Shown piece after piece: positions 5,885 to 9,852 of a stretch of 9,852 bases of DNA. The stretch lies in the NCBI GenBank assembly GCA_002452615.1, contig DKES01000009.1:33763-43614 (forward strand), in the 5' to 3' direction. The notes below the pieces were generated by a model, which worked only from the letters and a program-made list of their open reading frames with translations, made no database searches and was not told the DNA's origin. Origin of the DNA: Patescibacteria group bacterium UBA6816. Its GTDB lineage: Bacteria; Patescibacteriota; Patescibacteriia; UBA2591; UBA6264. A program made the position numbers and the translations under genes. Every line of letters begins with the position of its first letter. The stretch's first letter is position 1.

Positions 5885-7621
5885 ATGACCGGGGAAAAAA
5901 TAAAAAAGAATCTTACTAATTTAGTTAAGAAAGTTCTTCCGGAATTACCCGTTAATTCTGTTTTAGAATGGTTGCCCCCGCCTCAATCAGAGATGGGGGA
6001 TTTGTGTTTGCCTTGTTTTAAACTTGGTCAAGAATTAAAACAATCACCGGAAAAAATTGCCCTTAAATTAGAAAAATTACTTAGTTCTAAAATTTCTTTA
6101 ATAGATTTAGTAGACCAAGTAAAATCTCAAGGTCCGTACTTAAATGTTTTTTTAAACAAACCCGTTTGGATGGAAATTGTTTTTCAAGAAATTTTAAAAA
6201 ACAAAAAAGAATGGAAAGAAATAAGTTTTAATAAACAAAAAAAGGTTTTAATCGAATATTCTGCTCCTAATACTAATAAACCTCAACATTTAGGCCATTT
6301 AAGAAATAATTTTTTAGGTTGGACCATGGCGGAGTTATTTTCTTTAACTAAAGCCAAAGTTACCAAGGTTAATTTAGTTAATGACCGCGGAATTCATATT
6401 TGTCAGTCAATGCTAGCTTATCAAAAATGGGGAAAAGGAAAGACCCCGGAATCAGAAAAAATAAAAGGAGATTATTTTGTTGGTCAATATTATGTTTTAT
6501 TTAACCAAAAGGTAAAAGATGACCCGGCTTTATTAGAAGAGGCTCAGGCAATGCTTCAACAATGGGAACAAGGAGACCCTGAAATAATTGCCCTTTGGCA
6601 AAAAATGAATCAATGGGCCATTGAAGGGTTTAAAAAAACTTATCAAAAAATTGGAGTTAATTTTGATTATTGGTATTTTGAAAGTGATATTTATGAATGG
6701 GGTAAAAAAACAATAAATAAGGCACTTAAAAAGGGGCTTTGTTATAAAAGGGAAGATGGAGCCGTGGAAATTGATTTAGAGAAATATAATTTAGGAAAAA
6801 AAGTCTTGTTACGACCAGATGGAACCAGTGTTTATATTACTCAAGATATTGGTTTGGCTCAATTAAAACAAGAACAGTTTAATCCTGACCTTTCAATTTA
6901 TGTTGTTTGTTCAGAACAAGATTATCATTTTAAAGTCCTTTTTAAAATTTTAGAAATATTTGATTTTAATTGGGTAAAAAATTTATACCATTTATCTTAT
7001 AATCTGGTTTTTCTTCCTCATGGTAAAATGAAATCAAGAGAAGGGCAAACCGCTGATGCTGATGAAGTCATTCAGGAAATGGAAAAAATGGCCAAAGGAG
7101 AAATTTTAAGCCGTAATCCTAATTTAAGTCCTTTGGAAGTTTCTCGCCGGGCAGAAATAATTACTCAAGCGGCTTTAAAATTCTTTTTATTAAAATTTAC
7201 TCCCGGACAAAAAATTAATTTTGACCCCCAAGCTTCTATTTCTTTTGATGGAGACAGTGGTCCTTATTGCCAATATACTTATGTACGAATTCAAAGTATT
7301 TTAAAAAAAATAGATAAAAAAGAAATAGATAAAAAAATTGATTATCAGGTTTTAAAAAATAAATTAGAAATAGAATTAACTCAACTTTTATTTAATTATC
7401 CTGAGATAATTAAAAAATCAACGATTAATTATAACCCTTCTTATTTAGCTCATTATTTACTCGCTTTAGCTCAAAAATTTAATGAATTTTATCATCAATT
7501 TCCAGTTTTAAAAGCAGAACCAAAATTAAAAGAGGCTCGTTTAGTTTTAATTCAATCCGTGGCCTTAATTATTAAACAAGGCCTGGAATTATTAGGTATT
7601 CAAGTTTTAGAAGAAATGTAA
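5885..7621 (+). CDS. argS: Arginyl-tRNA synthetase
   Basis: Class I synthetase charging tRNA-Arg in the cytoplasm; 578 residues, a normal length. The N-terminal Arg-tRNA-synthetase additional domain covers about 1-95 and includes the conserved SQGPYLNVFLN. The HIGH box is APNTNKPQHLGHLRNN (HLGH at 135-138). The catalytic core continues with NDRGIHICQSMLAYQKWG and LLRPDGTSVYITQDIGLA (308-325). The KMSK-equivalent loop is GKMKSREGQTADADEVI (KMKSREG at 381-387), a variant also known from Bacteroidetes-like ArgRS. The helical DALR anticodon-binding domain runs from about GPYCQYTYVRIQSIL (459 on) to the C-terminal LLGIQVLEEM. It starts 8 bases after gap. Its stop codon overlaps the left arm of a perfect 27-base palindrome. 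Confidence 0.97.
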   Translation: MTGEKIKKNLTNLVKKVLPELPVNSVLEWLPPPQSEMGDLCLPCFKLGQELKQSPEKIALKLEKLLSSKISLIDLVDQVKSQGPYLNVFLNKPVWMEIVFQEILKNKKEWKEISFNKQKKVLIEYSAPNTNKPQHLGHLRNNFLGWTMAELFSLTKAKVTKVNLVNDRGIHICQSMLAYQKWGKGKTPESEKIKGDYFVGQYYVLFNQKVKDDPALLEEAQAMLQQWEQGDPEIIALWQKMNQWAIEGFKKTYQKIGVNFDYWYFESDIYEWGKKTINKALKKGLCYKREDGAVEIDLEKYNLGKKVLLRPDGTSVYITQDIGLAQLKQEQFNPDLSIYVVCSEQDYHFKVLFKILEIFDFNWVKNLYHLSYNLVFLPHGKMKSREGQTADADEVIQEMEKMAKGEILSRNPNLSPLEVSRRAEIITQAALKFFLLKFTPGQKINFDPQASISFDGDSGPYCQYTYVRIQSILKKIDKKEIDKKIDYQVLKNKLEIELTQLLFNYPEIIKKSTINYNPSYLAHYLLALAQKFNEFYHQFPVLKAEPKLKEARLVLIQSVALIIKQGLELLGIQVLEEM

Positions 7622-7646
7622 ATTTTGGGGTCAGACCCCAAAATTT
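7620..7646. repeat. Perfect 27-bp palindrome overlapping the argS stop
   Basis: The arms AAATTTTGGGGTC (7620-7632) and GACCCCAAAATTT (7634-7646) are exact reverse complements around one central A. As RNA it would form a strong GC-capped hairpin, but no U-run follows, so it is not a classical intrinsic terminator, though it could protect the argS 3' end. GGGG-TCAGA-CCCC palindromes recall REP-like sequences linked with IS200-type (Y1) transposases; that link is from memory and no transposase is present here. Confidence 0.75.
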
Positions 7647-7656
7647 GCCCTTTGCA

Positions 7657-7689
7657 AACCCTCTCTCAGAGTGGTTTTCAGAGCGGATT
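7657..7689 (+). repeat. Small hairpin and 12-bp imperfect tandem duplication
   Basis: AACC-CTCT (7657-7664) pairs with AGAG-t-GGTT (7668-7676) around a 3-base loop, with one bulged T. Overlapping it, TCAGAGTGGTTT (7666-7677) and TCAGAGCGGATT (7678-7689) are adjacent copies differing at two of twelve positions. Together with the palindrome just upstream, this suggests the decayed edge of an inserted element. I see no gene here. Confidence 0.45.
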
Positions 7690-7741
7690 TTTAAAAAATG
7701 TCGAAATTTGCCAGCTTTTCCAATAAACATTAAAGCATGGG

Positions 7742-7831
7742 TTGGGGATTGGGTACTTGGGGATTGGGAATTTGGGGATTGGGTACTTGGGGATTGGGTA
7801 CTTGGGGATTGGGAATTTGGGGATTGGGTAT
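7742..7831 (+). repeat. G-rich 15-bp minisatellite, six copies
   Basis: Six uninterrupted 15-base units share TTGGGGATTGGG followed by TAC, AAT, TAC, TAC, AAT and TAT. The order A-B-A/A-B-A' means a 45-base higher-order unit occurs twice (7742-7786 and 7787-7831) with a single difference in the last base. Every unit holds a GGGG and a GGG run, giving twelve G-runs on the plus strand, a strong G-quadruplex candidate in DNA or in the argS-pyrH transcript. With a period divisible by three, all three forward frames stay open across it, producing spurious short reading frames with 5-residue repeats. Confidence 0.92.
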
Positions 7832-7883
7832 TTATTTATTACGGACTGCAAATTACAAATTATTTATCATTATCACTTTAATT

Positions 7884-8570
7884 ATGGTAAAAAAGAAATT
7901 AATTTTATCTTTAGGGGGGTCTTTAATTATTCCTCAGGATAAAATTGCGATTAATTTTTTAAAAAAGTTTAGAGTTTTGATTTTAAAATTTTTGAAAAAT
8001 GGTTATCAAATAGTAATTGTGACTGGGGGAGGAGGAATCAACCGACATTATAATCAACAAGCGCAAAAAATTAACCTGATTAAAAATCAGGATTTGGATT
8101 GGTTGGGAATTGCCTGCAGTAAATTAAATGCGGAATTTTTGCGTCTTATTTTTTCTCCTTTTGCCTATGAAAAGGTAGTAGCTAATCCAGAAACAAAATT
8201 AAAAGGTCAACCTAAATTAATTATTGGTTCTGGTTGGCAACCAGGTTGTTCTACTGATAAACAAGCCGTTATGTGGGCCCAAAAATTAAAAGCTGATTTA
8301 GTGGTTAATTTAACTGATATTGACTATGTTTATGACCAAGACCCGGATAAATATAAAAATGCCCAACCCATTAAAAAAATTAGGTGGCCTGATTTTTTAA
8401 AAATTATAGGAGAAAAATGGTCTCCTCGCACTTCCACTCCTTTTGGCCCTCCGGCTAGTAAATTAGCCCAACAATTAGGAATAAAAGTAGCGGTTATTAA
8501 TGGTAAAAATATTAAAAATTTAGAAAATTGTTTAAAGGGCCAGAATTTCAAAGGGACTTTAATTTATTAA
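7884..8570 (+). CDS. pyrH: UMP kinase, archaeal-type amino acid kinase family
   Basis: UMP kinase (UMP + ATP to UDP + ADP) of the amino acid kinase fold, cytoplasmic, feeding pyrimidine nucleotide synthesis. The 228 residues carry the N-terminal phosphate loop LSLGGSLI (8-15), the VTGGGGINRHY loop (47-56), DLDWLGIACSKLNAEFLR, the nucleotide-binding GWQPGCSTDKQAV (117-129), NLTDIDYVYDQDP (142-154) and a C-terminal FKGTLIY. This pattern is nearer the archaeal PyrH subfamily, as commonly seen in Parcubacteria, than E. coli PyrH. The frame stays open upstream to 7737 through the G-rich minisatellite, but I start at ATG 7884 because the kinase fold begins at once (MVKKKLILSLGG). It is separated from rpsB-tsf, next to which bacterial pyrH usually lies, and frr is not here. 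It ends with a double stop TAATAA. Confidence 0.9.
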   Translation: MVKKKLILSLGGSLIIPQDKIAINFLKKFRVLILKFLKNGYQIVIVTGGGGINRHYNQQAQKINLIKNQDLDWLGIACSKLNAEFLRLIFSPFAYEKVVANPETKLKGQPKLIIGSGWQPGCSTDKQAVMWAQKLKADLVVNLTDIDYVYDQDPDKYKNAQPIKKIRWPDFLKIIGEKWSPRTSTPFGPPASKLAQQLGIKVAVINGKNIKNLENCLKGQNFKGTLIY

Positions 8571-8584
8571 TAAATTAAAAATAT

Positions 8585-9007
8585 ATGAAAAAAAATTCTT
8601 TGATTAGAAAAATTTACTTGTATTCGTTCTCTCTTTTAGGATTAGTTCTTTTAATTATTTCTAGTATTCGGTTTTTAGATATGGGTTTAAAAGCTTTTGT
8701 TTTTACTAAAGCAGAAGAACAAGAAAAATTAAACTATTACCGCCCGCCCATGGTTTATTCAGTAGAAAAATTAGGAGAAATTACGTCAGAAGAAGTTAAT
8801 CTTTCTGAAGAACAAAAACAAATAATTAATGAAATGATTATAGATTATCAACAATGGAAAGAAGAAACAGCTCAAATAAATTTTTTAACTTCTCGTCGCC
8901 ACAGAGAAGCCTCCTCTAATTTAGCCATGATTTTAATTGGTTTACCTTTGTATCTTTATCATTGGTTCATTATTAAAAAAGAAGAAAAATTAGTTGTGGA
9001 TAAGTAA
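8585..9007 (+). CDS. Small membrane protein with two predicted helices, unknown function
   Basis: I do not recognise a function. The 140 residues begin with a basic MKKNSLIRKIYLY, then a hydrophobic segment SFSLLGLVLLIISSI (about 14-28) and a soluble central part of some 80 residues rich in Glu, Gln and Lys (EEQEKLNYYRPP; LSEEQKQIINEM). A second hydrophobic segment LAMILIGLPLYLYHWFII (113-130) and a charged tail KKEEKLVVDK follow. Both ends are basic, suggesting a hairpin topology with termini inside and the middle outside. The opening resembles small Parcubacteria membrane proteins of the DUF5671 style, a low-confidence recollection. It starts 14 bases after pyrH, so it probably shares its transcript, and it is the last gene before the weak terminator at 9000-9024. 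Confidence 0.75.
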   Translation: MKKNSLIRKIYLYSFSLLGLVLLIISSIRFLDMGLKAFVFTKAEEQEKLNYYRPPMVYSVEKLGEITSEEVNLSEEQKQIINEMIIDYQQWKEETAQINFLTSRRHREASSNLAMILIGLPLYLYHWFIIKKEEKLVVDK

Positions 9008-9024
9008 ACTTGCTTATTTTTTTT
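9000..9024 (+). terminator. Weak intrinsic terminator after the pyrH unit
   Basis: ATAAGT (9000-9005) pairs with GCTTAT (9012-9017) around a 6-base loop, including one U-G pair, and T continues unbroken from 9017 to 9024. The stem is AU-rich and short and overlaps the stop codon of the preceding gene, but the U-tract is good. The rplJ promoter -35 box overlaps it. Confidence 0.5.
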
Positions 9025-9037
9025 AATTTGATATTAT
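9010..9037 (+). promoter_or_regulatory. Promoter of rplJ (extended -10)
   Basis: TTGCTT (9010-9015), a 16-base spacer and TATTAT (9032-9037) are preceded by TGA at 9029-9031 (extended -10). Initiation would fall near 9044, just before the first base-paired position of the L10 leader at 9051, as expected for a leader-controlled transcript. Confidence 0.6.
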
Positions 9038-9050
9038 TATTAATAAGTCA

Positions 9051-9129
9051 CAGACAGCAGGAGTATTTATTTAAATACTTAATAACCTGCCGAGACCAAC
9101 AATTTTTTAAACGGTCTTTTATTGGTCTG
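9051..9129 (+). promoter_or_regulatory. Ribosomal protein L10 leader RNA
   Basis: The 5' leader of rplJ has the L10-leader hallmarks CAGACAGCAGG (9051-9061) and CCTGCCGAG (9086-9094). I fold it as a three-way junction. P1 is CAGAC 9051-9055 with GTCTG 9125-9129. P2 is GCAGG 9057-9061 with CCTGC 9086-9090, topped by a 7-pair stem 9062-9068/9073-9079, with a 6-base one-sided bulge (9080-9085) where the family has a kink-turn. P3 is AGACC 9093-9097 with GGTCT 9113-9117. In Bacillus this RNA binds the L10(L12)4 complex, mimics its 23S rRNA site and causes premature termination when L10 is in excess. The same feedback is inferred here. Confidence 0.82.
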
Positions 9130-9147
9130 GACTTTCAGACTATTTTT
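9123..9147 (+). terminator. Attenuator hairpin of the L10 leader
   Basis: TGGTCTG (9123-9129) pairs with CAGACTA (9136-9142), seven pairs with one G-U, around the 6-base loop GACTTT, and TTTTT (9143-9147) follows. Bases 9125-9129 are the same ones that close P1 of the leader, so leader P1 and this terminator cannot coexist, the expected logic of L10-dependent attenuation. Confidence 0.65.
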
Positions 9148-9148
9148 A

Positions 9149-9184
9149 TTTAGATAAAATTTTTTAAGATTTTAGATAAAATTT
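9149..9184 (+). repeat. 14-bp direct repeat, period 22
   Basis: TTTAGATAAAATTT occurs exactly at 9149-9162 and 9171-9184, offset by 22 bases, about two helical turns. It lies between the attenuator and the structured block upstream of rplJ. It may be a tandem binding site or replication slippage in AT-rich DNA. Confidence 0.6.
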
Positions 9185-9393
9185 GATATTAGTTACCCCA
9201 GCCCCAATTTTACAGGGTAATACCAAGGCGGCAAACTCGCCTTCAGCGAGGTCTTATTCAGACGCTTTGCCGCGAGAATTAAAAGATGTAAAAATTAGTT
9301 TAATTTAATACAATATATAATCAGGTAAAATTAGGGCGGGGTGCTCATAAATCTAACAACTTTTTATTCGCTTCGCTCTAAAAATTTGATATT
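9178..9393. other. Structured block flanked by a 13-bp direct repeat, possible small insertion
   Basis: AAAATTTGATATT occurs exactly at 9178-9190 and 9381-9393 and brackets about 190 bases of visibly higher GC content with no open frame. Inside, 9195-9213 is complementary to 9325-9342 (17 Watson-Crick pairs, one mismatch, one bulged A), enclosing the three-way junction at 9228-9273. A perfect -10 hexamer TATAAT lies at 9316-9321 but has no good -35. Removing one repeat copy plus the enclosed block would join the attenuator region cleanly to TATGGCAAAG, the rplJ start. This supports a MITE-like insertion with target duplication. A second cis-regulatory RNA domain is the alternative. Confidence 0.4.
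9228..9273 (+). other. Compact three-way junction structure
   Basis: GCGGCAAA (9228-9235) pairs perfectly with TTTGCCGC (9266-9273). Directly inside, CTCGC/GCGAG (9236-9240/9246-9250, loop CTTCA) and GTCT/AGAC (9251-9254/9260-9263, loop TATTC) stack with no unpaired linker except GC at 9264-9265. A second GCGAG at 9272-9276 offers an alternative partner for CTCGC. It is too small and lacks the arms for a tRNA. I do not recognise it as a known RNA family. Confidence 0.55.
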
Positions 9394-9394
9394 T

Positions 9395-9852
9395 ATGGCA
9401 AAGACAAAAGAACAAAAAAAAGAAATAGTTCAAAATTTGGAAGAACAATTAAGCCGGATGAAAAGTTTGGTTTTTGTTGATTATTATGGATTAAAAGTTA
9501 ATGAAATTCAGAAATTAAGGAAAATGCTTAAACAACAATCTTGTCAATATTTAGTAACTAAAAAAACCCTTTTAAATATTGCTTTGAAAAACATGGGTCT
9601 GGATAAAATTGATTTAGATAAAATTACCGGGGGAGTAGGATTGGTTTTTGGTTTTGAATCAGATATTCTTCCAGCTAAAATGGTGGTTAATTTTATTAAA
9701 GAACACGAGGCTTTAAAAATTCAAGGAGGCATTTTTGAAAAAAATTTTATCTCCGTGGAAAAAGTTGACCAATTAGCTAAACTACCAACCAAGCCAGAAA
9801 TACTGGGGCAATTATTAAGAGGACTAAAAGGACCAATTAATAATTTTGTTTA
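9395..9852 (+). CDS. rplJ: 50S ribosomal protein L10, 3' end beyond window
   Basis: Ribosomal protein L10 (uL10), the base of the ribosomal stalk that carries L7/L12 dimers and recruits translation factors. The visible 152 codons read MAKTKEQKKEIVQNLEEQL, then LVFVDYYGLKVNEIQKLRKML, YLVTKKTLLNIALKNMG, a Gly-rich ITGGVGLVFGFE, FIKEHEALKIQGGIFEKNFIS and KLPTKPEILGQLLRGLKGPINNFV, in the normal order for L10. The frame is still open at the last base; typical length suggests some 15-25 residues are missing. The ATG is preceded by TTTGATATTT with no Shine-Dalgarno motif. It has its own promoter and an L10 leader, supporting autoregulation. The usual upstream partners rplK and rplA are absent here. 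rplL would be expected next, outside the window. Confidence 0.95.
   Translation, partial: MAKTKEQKKEIVQNLEEQLSRMKSLVFVDYYGLKVNEIQKLRKMLKQQSCQYLVTKKTLLNIALKNMGLDKIDLDKITGGVGLVFGFESDILPAKMVVNFIKEHEALKIQGGIFEKNFISVEKVDQLAKLPTKPEILGQLLRGLKGPINNFV

Noticed and set aside
7742..7831. CRISPR array
   Set aside because: The units are contiguous 15-base tandem copies with no spacers and no cas genes nearby.
7645..7942. Forward frames with GDWVL- or GIGYL-type repeats (7645-7881 and 7742-7942)
   Set aside because: They exist because the 15-base repeat keeps all three frames open; no conserved domain is present, and one runs into pyrH in the wrong frame.
8330..8551. Minus-strand open frame of 73 codons opposite pyrH
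   Set aside because: It is antisense to the conserved C-terminal half of UMP kinase, with no independent support.
9228..9273. tRNA gene
   Set aside because: Only three helices in 46 bases, with no anticodon, D or T arm and no CCA-type acceptor end.
1..9852. Alternative genetic code with TGA recoded, as in some CPR lineages
   Set aside because: No real gene contains an in-frame TGA, and all reading frames close normally with TAA or TAG. The absence of TGA stops is compatible with low GC alone.

Overview
The window looks like a chromosomal segment from a low-GC member of the Candidate Phyla Radiation (Patescibacteria), most likely the Parcubacteria side. The evidence is compact, strongly AT-biased housekeeping genes with intergenic gaps of a few bases, starts without Shine-Dalgarno sequences, a short EF-Ts, an archaeal-type UMP kinase and a DUF3048 protein. 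Every complete gene ends in TAA except gap (TAG). No in-frame TGA occurs, so the standard bacterial code applies. The lineage call is an inference from gene style, not from a marker tree.

Layout. Positions 3-524 hold the C-terminal part of a DUF3048 (YerB-like) protein, convergent with prfA; the two stop codons overlap in TTAA. The minus-strand pair rpmE-prfA (1825 down to 521) starts from a clear promoter at 1888-1860. This promoter is divergent from the rpsB promoter at 1921-1949, and an imperfect inverted repeat fills the space between the two -35 boxes. The plus strand then reads rpsB, tsf, a RicT/PSP1 gene, a DJ-1/PfpI gene, gap and argS, nearly head to tail. A 262-base non-coding interval follows, holding a perfect 27-base palindrome, a hairpin and six copies of a 15-base G-rich unit. 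After it come pyrH, a small two-helix membrane protein and a weak U-rich terminator.

The last 850 bases are the most interesting. An extended -10 promoter (9010-9037) leads directly into an RNA with the hallmarks of the ribosomal protein L10 leader, ending in an attenuator hairpin that competes with its closing stem. Between this attenuator and the rplJ start codon (9395) lies an unexplained block of about 190 bases. It is richer in GC, has a long imperfect inverted repeat enclosing a compact three-way junction, and is bounded by a perfect 13-base direct repeat. It could be a small non-autonomous insertion or a second regulatory RNA domain.

Functionally the genes serve translation (RF1, L31, S2, EF-Ts, ArgRS, L10), possibly RNA maturation (RicT), glycolysis (GAPDH) and pyrimidine nucleotide synthesis (UMP kinase). 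The DJ-1/PfpI protein appears to be a lipoprotein whose signal peptide is only visible if translation begins at a non-ATG codon (ATC at 4227).
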